NCBI RefSeq assembly: GCF_026626335.1
Contig: NZ_JAPNTZ010000017.1
Location: 1 to 64,000 of the forward strand
DNA length: 64,000 bases
Source of the DNA: Paractinoplanes pyxinae
Lineage (GTDB): Bacteria; Actinomycetota; Actinomycetes; Mycobacteriales; Micromonosporaceae
Reading direction: 5' to 3'
The translations under genes and the position numbers were made by a program. The first letter of the stretch is position 1. Every line of letters begins with the position of its first letter. Positions 1-7,884 of the stretch are shown piece by piece. The notes under the pieces are model-generated. The model was given only the letters and a program-made list of their open reading frames with translations, was not told the DNA's origin and made no database searches.

Positions 1-248
1 GGTTCGTCCTGGCCGTGTCAACCGGTTTCTCCCGGTTGATGCCGCTTCGTCCCAGTAACCCCGCGTCCTGAGGCGCGCAGCATTGCTGCGATCCGCAGTT
101 CGAAGGATTTGGCAGGACGTCCGCTTGCGGATCTCTCCGCTGCCGCGTCCGTTTCCCTGCCGGCTCGGAAAACATTACACGCGCGTTCCCTGGGCTCCAA
201 ATCGGGTACCAGTGTGCCGCGTAAGGCCAGCTCAGCGCAGGGAAACGG
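1..248. other. edge region without a gene
   Basis: No convincing coding frame. A small inverted repeat at 18-39 (8-bp arms TCAACCGG/CCGGTTGA, 6-nt loop) lies downstream of the minus-strand Rieske gene. It could be a weak terminator, but no T-run follows it. Confidence 0.4.
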
Positions 249-1085
249 TCAAGGCTGGGCTACTTCGACCTGGCCCGCCTCCACGCGTACGCGCAAGAGG
301 GGTTGGTCGTTGGCGGCCGGACCGTGGACGGCGACCCCGTCCCGGAGCCGGAACGTGCTGCCGTGCCAGGGGCACACCACACATGCGTCGTGCCCCGTGC
401 CGACGACTTCGCCTTCCCCGAGCGGCCCCGTCTCGTGACTGCACCGTTCGAGCATCGCGGTCACGTTGTCGCCCTCGCGCCACAGCAGCACGGGCACGTC
501 ACCCAACGTCCGCACCGCCGGCTTGCCCTCGGGCAGCGACGCGAGCGAACCCAGTGACGTCCACTCCTCCGGCACCCGGTTGAGGTCGGGCGCCGCCTGG
601 TTCATGCCGCCCCCACGGGCGTACGAGATGTGACCGCCCAGATAGGCGCCGAGCCCGATCACCGACAGGCCCGCATAGCTCAGAGCTCGCCCCGAACGCC
701 CACGCGCCCGGGCCACCAGCGAGGCCGCGTAAAGACCGACTCCCACCGCGTTGGCCGTCGCGTGCACCAGGCCGACCCTTTGCTTGTCCTTGGTCATTTG
801 CGACCAGTCGGCCCAGCCGGCCGCGATCGCCGGCGTCACCCCCGCCGTGCCGACGGCGATCAGCGTGGTCGCCGCGCGTCGCTGACCAGGCACGAGGTCG
901 AGAATCCCGGCCGAGATGAAGGCGCCCGCCGGCACCTGCACCAGCACCGGATGCAGGGCATGGCCGAGCCACACACCGTGCAGCGCGTCCCGCAGGCGCT
1001 CGGGCGTCGAGGTGATCGCCGCCTGCACCTTGTCGATCACGCCGTCGAACAAACGGTTCGTCTCGAGCCGGTTGAGGAGCTGCAT
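249..1085 (-). CDS. DUF2231 membrane domain fused to a Rieske [2Fe-2S] domain
   Basis: 278 aa. The N-terminal two thirds is hydrophobic and reads as a DUF2231-type membrane domain with about four helices. The C-terminal third is a Rieske ferredoxin fold: CSH and, about 17 residues later, CPWH supply the two Cys and two His ligands of a [2Fe-2S] cluster. It is likely a membrane-tethered electron carrier on the inner membrane face; the partner is unknown. The start chosen is ATG at 1085 (MQLLNRLE). An upstream ATG at 1133 is possible but would crowd the divergent hydrolase gene. The open frame continues far upstream only because of GC bias. Confidence 0.85.
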   Translation of the reverse strand: MQLLNRLETNRLFDGVIDKVQAAITSTPERLRDALHGVWLGHALHPVLVQVPAGAFISAGILDLVPGQRRAATTLIAVGTAGVTPAIAAGWADWSQMTKDKQRVGLVHATANAVGVGLYAASLVARARGRSGRALSYAGLSVIGLGAYLGGHISYARGGGMNQAAPDLNRVPEEWTSLGSLASLPEGKPAVRTLGDVPVLLWREGDNVTAMLERCSHETGPLGEGEVVGTGHDACVVCPWHGSTFRLRDGVAVHGPAANDQPLLRVRVEAGQVEVAQP

Positions 1086-1145
1086 GACAGAACGGGTTCC
1101 CTCTGAGATGCCCGCGAAACGCTCCGACGGCATACCGTGCCGGTC

Positions 1146-2162
1146 ATGAATGGCGTGATCGCACCCGGTTTCGAGGCTGTCGGCGAGGCTTTCGCCACCG
1201 ATCCGCGCGGAGGGTCGGGGCTGACGATCCTGCGCGACGGCGAACCGGTCGTCGAACTGGTCGAGGGCTGGCGCGACGCCGCCCGGACCGACCCGTGGCG
1301 GCCGGACACCCTGGTCAACGTCTACTCGACGGGCAAGCCGGTGATCGCCATGGCGGTGGTGCTGCTGGCCGAGCGCGGTCTGATCGAGCTCGACGCGCCG
1401 ATGTCGCGCTACTGGCCGTCCTTCCGAACCCCGGTTTCCGTACGCCAGGTTCTGTGCCACACGGCCGGCCTCTACTCGTTCCCCGTACAGCGCCCGACTT
1501 CCGCGTACAGCGATTGGGATCTGCTCTGTGCGGATCTGGCCGCGGCCACCCCCGAGTACGAGCCCGGGACCATCGCTGCCGAGCACGCCCTCACCTACGG
1601 ACACCTGCTCGGCGAGCTGGTGCGCCGGGTCGACGGCCGGACTCCCGCCCAGTTCGTCGCGGACGAGATCCCGTACGACTTCGGCTTTGCCCTGTCCGAT
1701 GAGGACGTGGCCCGCTGCGCCGACCTCGAGTTCGACGCCCCCGACTGGCCGGCCCGGAATGCGGGCGCTCCGGGCTCGGCGAAGAACCGCGCGATCAGCA
1801 ACCCACCCGGCGCCCGCGACCTGGCCGTCGTGAACAGCACCGCCTGGCGCCGGGCCTCCGTGCCCGCGGTCAATCTGCACGCCACGGCCACCGGCATCGC
1901 CCGGTTCTACGCCGCCATCCTCGAGGGCGAGCTGCCGGCGCTGGCGATCCCGCAGTACACCGGCCTCGACCTGTTCATCGGTGAGGAAACGACGTGGGGT
2001 CTGGGCGTTCAGCTGGAGCCCGACGGCACCTGGGGTCACGGCGGGCTAGGCGGCTCGGCCGGTTACGCCGACCCCGCCCGGAACCTGGCGATCGCCTACG
2101 TCAGCCGCCGCCTCAGCGACTTCGCGGTGCTGGACCGAATCGACGCGGCACTTCCGCGCTGA
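1146..2162 (+). CDS. beta-lactamase-family serine hydrolase (esterase EstB / class C-like)
   Basis: 338 aa from ATG 1146; GTG 1137 would add three residues. The SxxK nucleophile motif appears as STGK near residue 60 within VYSTGKPVIAMAV, followed by the usual family text for a serine beta-lactamase/D-alanyl-carboxypeptidase-like hydrolase (LCHTAGL, later GHGGLGG near the C-terminus, replacing the KTG box). No signal peptide is visible, so a cytoplasmic esterase or peptidase is more likely than a drug-resistance beta-lactamase. It is divergent from the Rieske gene with a 60-bp gap. The substrate cannot be read from the sequence. Confidence 0.85.
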   Translation: MNGVIAPGFEAVGEAFATDPRGGSGLTILRDGEPVVELVEGWRDAARTDPWRPDTLVNVYSTGKPVIAMAVVLLAERGLIELDAPMSRYWPSFRTPVSVRQVLCHTAGLYSFPVQRPTSAYSDWDLLCADLAAATPEYEPGTIAAEHALTYGHLLGELVRRVDGRTPAQFVADEIPYDFGFALSDEDVARCADLEFDAPDWPARNAGAPGSAKNRAISNPPGARDLAVVNSTAWRRASVPAVNLHATATGIARFYAAILEGELPALAIPQYTGLDLFIGEETTWGLGVQLEPDGTWGHGGLGGSAGYADPARNLAIAYVSRRLSDFAVLDRIDAALPR

Positions 2163-2292
2163 AAGTTCTCAAGAGCCGCCGGCCGCGACCGATTCTGAAC
2201 CTTCGCGGAATGAGGGAACACCGGAAGGCGGAAGTGAGGGAGCGGTGGCGGACCGGGCTGGTGCCCGCCACACTCACGCCGTCTTTCACTGC

Positions 2293-2335
2293 CGATGCCC
2301 GCGACGTCGCTCAACACCCGGCGTCGCGGGCATCG
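2293..2335 (+). terminator. hairpin downstream of the serine hydrolase
   Basis: Perfect 14-bp inverted repeat CGATGCCCGCGACG / CGTCGCGGGCATCG with a 15-nt loop, about 130 bp after the hydrolase stop. No clear T-run, so it may be an actinomycete-style terminator without a U-tract. Confidence 0.5.
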
Positions 2336-2360
2336 TCGTGACCGTGGGCGGAAATGCAGA

Positions 2361-2382
2361 ACGCCGACCCGTGGGTCGGCGT
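2361..2382 (-). terminator. terminator of the tRNA cluster
   Basis: 10-bp inverted repeat ACGCCGACCC/GGGTCGGCGT just 12 nt beyond the 3' end of tRNA-Phe. On the minus strand it is followed by a short T-rich stretch. Confidence 0.6.
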
Positions 2383-2393
2383 CTCTGGTGATC

Positions 2394-2470
2394 TGGTGGC
2401 CAGGGGCGGGGTCGAACCGCCGACCTTCCGATTTTCAGTCGGACGCTCGTACCAACTGAGCTACCTGGCC
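2394..2470 (-). tRNA. tRNA-Phe (GAA)
   Basis: Cloverleaf visible on the minus strand: acceptor GGCCAGG/CCTGGCC, anticodon arm CCGA-CTGAAAA-TCGG giving anticodon GAA, T-loop GTTCGAC. Discriminator A is followed by an encoded CCA (2394-2396). Confidence 0.97.
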
Positions 2471-2484
2471 TTGATGGTGCCTTG

Positions 2485-2558
2485 CGGTCCTGACGGGACT
2501 TGAACCCGCGACCTCCGCCTTGACAGGGCGGCGAGCACTCCAACTGCTCCACAGGACC
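2485..2558 (-). tRNA. tRNA-Asp (GTC)
   Basis: Acceptor GGTCCTG/CAGGACC, anticodon arm CCGCC-CTGTCAA-GGCGG (anticodon GTC), T-loop GTTCAAG, discriminator G. The CCA end is not encoded, unlike the neighbouring tRNA-Phe. It lies 14 nt upstream of tRNA-Phe and is probably co-transcribed with it. Confidence 0.97.
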
Positions 2559-2621
2559 TTGCTGTGTAACTGTGCCTTGCTCGGTCAGTTTAGCGAACCG
2601 AGCCGGTCGCTAACTTACCAG

Positions 2622-2694
2622 TACCCCCAACGGGATTCGAACCCGTGCTACCGCCTTGAAAGGGCGGCGTCCTGGGCCACTAGACGATGAGGGC
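2622..2694 (-). tRNA. tRNA-Glu (TTC)
   Basis: Anticodon arm CCGCC-CTTTCAA-GGCGG (anticodon TTC), T-loop GTTCGAA. The acceptor begins GCCCTCA and ends TGGGGGT plus discriminator A, so the first pair is G-U. First gene of the Glu-Asp-Phe cluster. Confidence 0.96.
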
Positions 2695-2843
2695 AACGCC
2701 GTCAGTATTGCACGTCTGCAATGCTTCTTGGCTTTGACCCCAACCGGGCCCCCGCTTGAGGCTTGGAAAGCATACGTGATCCGACGCCCCCGCTCCAAAC
2801 CGGTATCCACTTCCGGGCGGCGGCTCGCTGACCTGCGCAAACA

Positions 2844-3743
2844 TCAGCGTACGGCGGCCGCGACGGTTTTCACGGCGTCGGCCAGGCTGGTGAGCTGGAC
2901 CACGCCGTCGGGTAGATCGGCCGGCCAGCCGGGGCCGGCGGCGGCGGTCAGCATCGGCGGATGGGGGGCCGAGGCCACCTGGGCCAGCTGCGCGGGGTCG
3001 GAAGTGACCGGCGTCTGCGACCAGAGCACGACCACGGCGGGGCCGGTGCGGTCGATCGCGTCGGCCAGGGCTGTCCTAGGCACCCGGGCACCGAGCAGAC
3101 GACTGGGGACGCCGGCTTCGGCCAGGGCCGCGGCCAGCGCTTCGAGCGGCAGCGTGTGCTGCTCCTCCTCGGCGGCGGCCATCAGAACCCGGGGCGGCTC
3201 ACTGCTGTCCGGTCGGCCGACCGAACTCAGGACCTCGGTCACCGTACGGGAAATCATGTGTTCGACCTCGATGAAACGCTGGGTGGCCTCGTAGCGCTCG
3301 CCGATGCCGATCAACACCGGCATGGCCACCTCGTCCCAGGCCCGCAGCACGCCGTGCTGGCTGACCACCATCTCGAGGATGTCGCGCATGGCCGGGGCGT
3401 CCAGACGCATGGCGGCTCGGGCCAGGCCCCGGGCGGCCGGCACGACCGAGCCGAGCGCGATGGCATGCCCGCCACCGTCGCGCGCGTGCGGTTCGACGAT
3501 GTCGTCGGGCGCGGCCGGGAAGCGCTGTGCCCACGCGGCCGCCTCGGCCGGCGCCACCCCCTGGGCGGTCAGCCGCCGCATCACCTGCAGGCGGTCGAGA
3601 TCCTGCTCGGTGTAGCGCCGGTGGTGTCCCGGCACGTGCTCGCTCGGCCCCAGGCCGTACCGCTGGTGCCACGTACGCAGTGTGGTGACTGCTACCCCGA
3701 GGCGGCGGGCCACGGCCCCCGCGGTTAGACCCTCACCGGCCAT
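2844..3743 (-). CDS. MerR-family regulator, LitR/CarH-like (B12-type light sensor)
   Basis: 299 aa from ATG 3743. Residues 6-75 are a MerR winged helix (LTAGAVARRLGV, TLRTWHQRYGL, HRRYTEQDLDRL). Residues ~100-170 match the helical cobalamin-capping region of LitR/CarH: the W-x9-EH signature reads Y151-x9-E161-H162. Residues ~185-298 form a B12-type Rossmann domain with E194-x-H196, but the usual ExHxxG glycine is P199. Known CarH/LitR proteins use adenosylcobalamin to repress carotenoid genes in the dark. Its start overlaps the end of idi by 11 bp, so it is the last gene of crtE-crtI-idi-litR and probably autoregulates that operon. B12 binding is inferred. Confidence 0.85.
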   Translation of the reverse strand: MAGEGLTAGAVARRLGVAVTTLRTWHQRYGLGPSEHVPGHHRRYTEQDLDRLQVMRRLTAQGVAPAEAAAWAQRFPAAPDDIVEPHARDGGGHAIALGSVVPAARGLARAAMRLDAPAMRDILEMVVSQHGVLRAWDEVAMPVLIGIGERYEATQRFIEVEHMISRTVTEVLSSVGRPDSSEPPRVLMAAAEEEQHTLPLEALAAALAEAGVPSRLLGARVPRTALADAIDRTGPAVVVLWSQTPVTSDPAQLAQVASAPHPPMLTAAAGPGWPADLPDGVVQLTSLADAVKTVAAAVR

Positions 3744-4293
3744 CGGGCTGGGCGGGCCGGACTTCGAGCGCGAGGCGCTGGGTGACACCGAGGAGCCAGG
3801 GCGCGTACGACCGGGAGTCGGTCTCGAGTTCGGCGAGCAACGCCGGCACCGAGCACCACTTCAGGTCGGCGACCTCGTCCGGGTCGGGCTTGGGGCGTAC
3901 GCCGGAAGGAAGGTCTCCCACCAGCACGTGGTCGTATTCGTATTCGACGCGGCCGGTTGCCGGGTCTTCCGCGTAGTAGGCGTAGACGCCGACCTCGGTG
4001 AGCTCGACGCCGTCGATCCCCACCTCTTCGATCAGCCGCCGGGACGCCGCAACGGGCAACGGCTCGCCCGGAAGCGGGTGGCCGCAGCACGTGTTCGCCC
4101 AGCGCAGCGGGAAGCGGGTCTTGACGGCCGCCCGCTGCTGCAACAGCACCTGCCCGAACTCGTCGCGCAGGAACACCGAGAACGCCCGGTGCAACCGGCC
4201 CGGCGCCTGGTGCGAATCGGCGACCGTGGCCGTGCCTACGGCCCGGCCCTCGGCGTCGACCAGCTCGACCAGGTGGGACTCGCGCGCCGTCAT
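3733..4293 (-). CDS. idi: isopentenyl-diphosphate delta-isomerase, type I
   Basis: 186 aa Nudix-fold enzyme interconverting IPP and DMAPP, feeding the isoprenoid supply for carotenoids. Visible signatures are HRAFSVFLRD near the N-terminus, the catalytic-Cys segment NTCCGHP, and the acidic EYEYDH segment that helps bind metal. ATG 4293 overlaps the crtI stop (ATGA), indicating translational coupling; its own stop overlaps the litR-like start. Cytoplasmic. Type I length and motifs are normal. Confidence 0.95.
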   Translation of the reverse strand: MTARESHLVELVDAEGRAVGTATVADSHQAPGRLHRAFSVFLRDEFGQVLLQQRAAVKTRFPLRWANTCCGHPLPGEPLPVAASRRLIEEVGIDGVELTEVGVYAYYAEDPATGRVEYEYDHVLVGDLPSGVRPKPDPDEVADLKWCSVPALLAELETDSRSYAPWLLGVTQRLALEVRPAQPDGR

Positions 4294-5771
4294 GCCGCAG
4301 CCTCGGTGACCCGTGCGGCGGCCAGCTTGCCGCTGATCAGCACCATCGGCACACCCACACCGGGCTGGGTGCCGGAGCCGGTGAAGACCACGTTCTCGAG
4401 GCCGGGGTGCAGGTTGGCCGGGCGGAACGGGCCGGTCTGAGCGAACGTGTGCGCGGCGGCGAACGGCGTGCCGGCGGCCATGCCCTGATCCTCCCAATCG
4501 GCGGGGGTGATGATCTGCTGCACCTCGATGCCGTCGCCGAAGCCGACGTAGCCGCGCTGTTCCAGGGTGCGGACCAGCGACGACGCGTACCTCTCGGCCA
4601 GGCCGCCACGCCAGTCCATCGGGCCGGCGATCAGGTTGGGCGTCGGTGCGAGCACGTAGTAACTCTGCCGTCCGGCCGGCGCGGCCGACGGGTCGGTGTG
4701 CGTCGGGTTGGTCACCAGCAGCGAGGGGTCGCTCATCAGCAGGCCCTTGCCGATGACCTCTTGGAACGTGCCGCGCCACTTCGATCCGAAGTGGATATTG
4801 TGGTGCGCGATCTTGCTGTAGCTCTGCGTGGAACCGATGTGCAGAACGACGCACGAGGGCGAGTACTTGAGGTTGCGCTGCCGCCGCTGGGGCAGCAGGT
4901 CGCGCTTCGCCACGGGCAGGTCGGGGTTCAGGACGACCACGTCGGCCGGGATCCGCGAGCCGTCCTCCGTGATCACGGCGGTGGCGCGGCCGTTGACCGT
5001 CTCGACCTCGGTGACCGTGGTGCCGTAGCGGAAGGTCACCCCGTGCTTTTCGGCGGCGCCGGCCAGCGCCCGGGGGACGGCGTGCATGCCGCCCTTGGGG
5101 AAATAGACGCCGGCGACCGAGTCCAGATAGGCGATCACGGCGTAGATGGCCAGCGCGTCGTGCGGGGCCAGACCGGCGTACATGGCCTGGAACGAGAAGA
5201 TCCGCTGGGTCCGGGGATCGTTGAAGTACTGGTTGATCTTCGGCTGCAACCGCCGCATCCCGCCCAGGCCGATCAGCTTGAGCAGATTGAGGTTGACCAG
5301 GTCGAGCGGGGTGTCGAGATTGCGGTCGATGAAGTCGTGGCGTTCCAGCTGCCACAGCTTGCGGGCGAAGTCGACGAACCGCAGGTAGCCGTCGGCCTCC
5401 TTGGGCCCGCAGACCCGGGCGATCTCGGCCGCCATGCGCACGGTGTCGGTGCGTACGTCCAGGGTGGACCCGTCCGGGTAATAGGCCCGGTAGGCCGGGT
5501 CGAGCGGCGTCAGCTCGAGCCAGTCGGACAGGTTCTCGCCCACGGCGTTGAGCGGCTCGGCGATCAGCTCGGGCATGGTCAGCACGGTCGGGCCGGTGTC
5601 GAACTCGTACCCCTGAAGGCTGAGCCGCCCGGCCCGGCCGCCGGGCACGGTCTCGCGCTCGACGACCGTCACCTGCCGTCCGGCCGCGGCCAGGTGCAGG
5701 GCGCAGGCGAGTCCGCCCAGCCCGGCCCCCACCACGACCACGTGGTCGGTCGGCCCTGTCACGGTTCTCAT
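4290..5771 (-). CDS. crtI: phytoene desaturase (CrtI type)
   Basis: 493 aa FAD-dependent desaturase converting phytoene towards lycopene or neurosporene. The N-terminal dinucleotide fold is clear (VVVVGAGLGGLACALHLAAAG, then ERE and GGRAG), and the C-terminal CrtI signature reads TGSGTQPGVGVPMVL. The start is ATG 5771, with GGAGG about 8 nt upstream; the longer frame to 5825 lacks a ribosome site. Second gene of the operon, 22 bp after crtE and overlapping idi. No lycopene cyclase is present in the window, so the final product is probably acyclic unless completed elsewhere. Confidence 0.95.
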   Translation of the reverse strand: MRTVTGPTDHVVVVGAGLGGLACALHLAAAGRQVTVVERETVPGGRAGRLSLQGYEFDTGPTVLTMPELIAEPLNAVGENLSDWLELTPLDPAYRAYYPDGSTLDVRTDTVRMAAEIARVCGPKEADGYLRFVDFARKLWQLERHDFIDRNLDTPLDLVNLNLLKLIGLGGMRRLQPKINQYFNDPRTQRIFSFQAMYAGLAPHDALAIYAVIAYLDSVAGVYFPKGGMHAVPRALAGAAEKHGVTFRYGTTVTEVETVNGRATAVITEDGSRIPADVVVLNPDLPVAKRDLLPQRRQRNLKYSPSCVVLHIGSTQSYSKIAHHNIHFGSKWRGTFQEVIGKGLLMSDPSLLVTNPTHTDPSAAPAGRQSYYVLAPTPNLIAGPMDWRGGLAERYASSLVRTLEQRGYVGFGDGIEVQQIITPADWEDQGMAAGTPFAAAHTFAQTGPFRPANLHPGLENVVFTGSGTQPGVGVPMVLISGKLAAARVTEAAA

Positions 5772-5793
5772 CGTGTGCACCTCCGGGTGAACA

Positions 5794-6927
5794 TCATGCC
5801 GGGCGGTGCGTGACACGAACCGCAAGCTCGATCAGCGCGGCGCGCGCTTCTTCATGGATGGGGGCCTGGGCCAGCGCGGCGACGCCGTCGGCCACCCGCT
5901 CCTGGATCATCGCCTCGAGCCGGGCGGGCGCGCCGGTCTCGGTGATGATCTGGGCCCGTCGCTGCACCTGCTGGTGAGTAAGGCCGCCGGAGCCGTCGGC
6001 GGGGTTGACGGCTCCGGCGGGGTCGAGGGTCAGCTCGGCGCGCTGGGCCGGGGTGGCCAGCTTGCGGGCGAGCATGAGCAGGGCGGTGGGCTTGCCGGTG
6101 CGCAGGTCGTCGCTGGCCGGCTTGCCGGTGACAGACGGATCGCCGTACACGCCCAGAAGGTCGTCGCGAAGCTGGAAAGCCTCGCCGACCGCAAGCCCGT
6201 AGGCCCCGTACGCCTGCTCGGTCTCGGTCTGGGCGAGGCCGGTCAGGGCGAGCCCGAGCTGCAGCGGGCGCTGAATCGTGTAGCTGGCCGTCTTGTGCCG
6301 GGCGACCAGCAGGGCGCGGTCGACCGACCAGGCGCCGGGCTGGTTCTCGCCGAGCACGTCGAGGTACTGCCCGGCGATCGCTTCGACGCGCATGCGGTCG
6401 TAGCAGGCACGGACGGCCGGCGGCGCGTCGGCCCGGGCCAGCAGCTGGTCGGCCCAGACGAGACAGAGATCACCGATGAGGATCGCAGCCGAGGATCCGA
6501 ATCGTCCCGAATCCCCGACGCTACCGTCGAGCTCGTGCTGACCGGCGAAGATGCGGTGGGCGGTCGGCCGGCCCCGCCGGGTCTCCGACTCGTCCATCAC
6601 ATCGTCGTGCACCAGCGCGAAGGTGTGCATGAGCTCGAGCGCGGCGAAGGCCGGCAGCACCGGCTCGATCGGCGCGTCCGGACCGGCGATGCCCCGCCAG
6701 CCCCAGTAGGCGAAGAGCGGGCGCAGCCGCTTGCCGCCGGCGTGCACCAGATCGCGGGCGGTGCGGGCGAAACGGCCGAGGGCCGGATCAATCGAGTCGA
6801 GCGAGACGATCTGGGCGGCCAGGAAATCGGCCAGGGTGCCCTGGATCGCGTCGATCAACGTGTTCGGCGAGGCCCCCTGGCGGGGTATGCCCCGATGCCG
6901 GTTTCCCTCGAGCGTGTCGTTAGCCAC
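5794..6927 (-). CDS. crtE: geranylgeranyl diphosphate synthase
   Basis: 377 aa trans-prenyltransferase making GGPP from IPP and allylic diphosphates. The first Asp-rich motif is DDVMD within LVHDDVMDESETRRGRPTAH. The second appears as RDDLLGVYGD, where the last Asp of DDxxD is shifted, as is common in actinobacterial enzymes. GKRLRP near residue 65 and GKPTALL are also present. GTG start at 6927. A TACGGT -10-like box lies only about 8 nt upstream of the GTG, so the transcript may be nearly leaderless (inference). It heads the minus-strand carotenoid operon. Confidence 0.93.
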   Translation of the reverse strand: MANDTLEGNRHRGIPRQGASPNTLIDAIQGTLADFLAAQIVSLDSIDPALGRFARTARDLVHAGGKRLRPLFAYWGWRGIAGPDAPIEPVLPAFAALELMHTFALVHDDVMDESETRRGRPTAHRIFAGQHELDGSVGDSGRFGSSAAILIGDLCLVWADQLLARADAPPAVRACYDRMRVEAIAGQYLDVLGENQPGAWSVDRALLVARHKTASYTIQRPLQLGLALTGLAQTETEQAYGAYGLAVGEAFQLRDDLLGVYGDPSVTGKPASDDLRTGKPTALLMLARKLATPAQRAELTLDPAGAVNPADGSGGLTHQQVQRRAQIITETGAPARLEAMIQERVADGVAALAQAPIHEEARAALIELAVRVTHRPA

Positions 6928-6955
6928 GTGGAGTACCGTACCCTTGCTTTGAAGT

Positions 6956-6977
6956 TGCGTCGATTCGTGCGTCGATT
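6956..6977. promoter_or_regulatory. direct-repeat candidate operator between crtE and crtB
   Basis: Two exact copies of TGCGTCGATT (6956-6965 and 6968-6977) with a 12-bp period. A weaker copy, TGCTTTGAAG, starts 11 bp earlier at 6945. They sit in the 68-bp divergent crtE/crtB gap. CarH-type regulators are known to bind tandem direct repeats, so the local LitR-like protein is the natural candidate (inference). Confidence 0.5.
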
Positions 6978-6995
6978 TTTCTCCCGGAGGCTCCC

Positions 6996-7883
6996 GTGGA
7001 CATCGATCTGGCCGCTGCCTACGAGCGGTGCCGCGAGCTGCACAAGCGGCACGGGCGCACCTACTACCTGGCGACCAGGCTCCTTCCGGCCTGGAAAAGA
7101 CGTCACGTGCACGCCCTCTACGGGTTCACCCGGTATGCCGACGAGATCGTCGATCAAACCTGGGAACTTCCTGCGATCGAGCGGGCCGCGCGGCTGACCG
7201 AGTGGTCCGAGGCTTTTGTCGCCGGCCTGCGCGGCGAGCCGGTGGACGACCCGCTGCTGCCCGCGGTGCTGCACACGATCGCCGTCTTCGACCTGGAGGT
7301 CGACGACTTCGCGACCTTCCTGCGCTGCATGGCGATGGATCTGACCGAGACCTCGTACGGGACGTACGACGACCTGCTCGACTACATGGAAGGCTCGGCC
7401 GCCGTGATCGGCACGATGATGCTGCCGATCCTCGGGTCGAGCGATCCGGCCGCCGCCCGCGAACCGGCCCGCCAGCTGGGGTTCGCGTTCCAGCTCACCA
7501 ACTTCATCCGCGACGTGGCCGAAGACCTCGAGCGCGGCCGCGTCTATCTGCCCGAGTCGCATCTCGGCCGGTTCGGCGTCACCCGCGACGACCTCGCCCG
7601 CGGCGTCGCCACCCCCGAGATCAAAGAACTGATCCGGTACGAGATCGGGGTGGCCCGCGAGCACTATGCGGCCGCCGCGCCCGGCATCGTGATGCTCGAG
7701 CCGGCCTCGCAGGCCTGCATGCGTACGGCATTCGCGCTCTACGGCGGCATCCTCGAAGAGATCGAGGCCAACGACTACGACGTCTTCTCGGGCCGGGCCA
7801 CCGTGCCCAACCGGCGCCGGGCCGCGGTGGCGGTGCGCAGCCTTCTCACCAGGGCGGGCACGCCCGTACGAGTGGCGGCCTGA
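6996..7883 (+). CDS. crtB: phytoene synthase
   Basis: 295 aa squalene/phytoene synthase family enzyme condensing two GGPP to phytoene, the committed step. Both Asp-rich motifs are present: YADEIVD near residue 48 and RDVAEDLERGRVYLP near residue 172, as is GFTRYAD. The GTG start at 6996 is supported by GGAGG 5 nt upstream (6986-6990). It is separated from the other crt genes by divergence but shares their control region, and is followed one base after its stop by the photolyase gene. Confidence 0.95.
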   Translation: MDIDLAAAYERCRELHKRHGRTYYLATRLLPAWKRRHVHALYGFTRYADEIVDQTWELPAIERAARLTEWSEAFVAGLRGEPVDDPLLPAVLHTIAVFDLEVDDFATFLRCMAMDLTETSYGTYDDLLDYMEGSAAVIGTMMLPILGSSDPAAAREPARQLGFAFQLTNFIRDVAEDLERGRVYLPESHLGRFGVTRDDLARGVATPEIKELIRYEIGVAREHYAAAAPGIVMLEPASQACMRTAFALYGGILEEIEANDYDVFSGRATVPNRRRAAVAVRSLLTRAGTPVRVAA

Positions 7884-7884
7884 C

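Noticed and set aside
1086..2039. N-terminal extension of the Rieske gene into the serine hydrolase region
   Set aside because: Frame is open only by base bias; the real protein starts at MQLLNRLE and the extension is antisense to the hydrolase.
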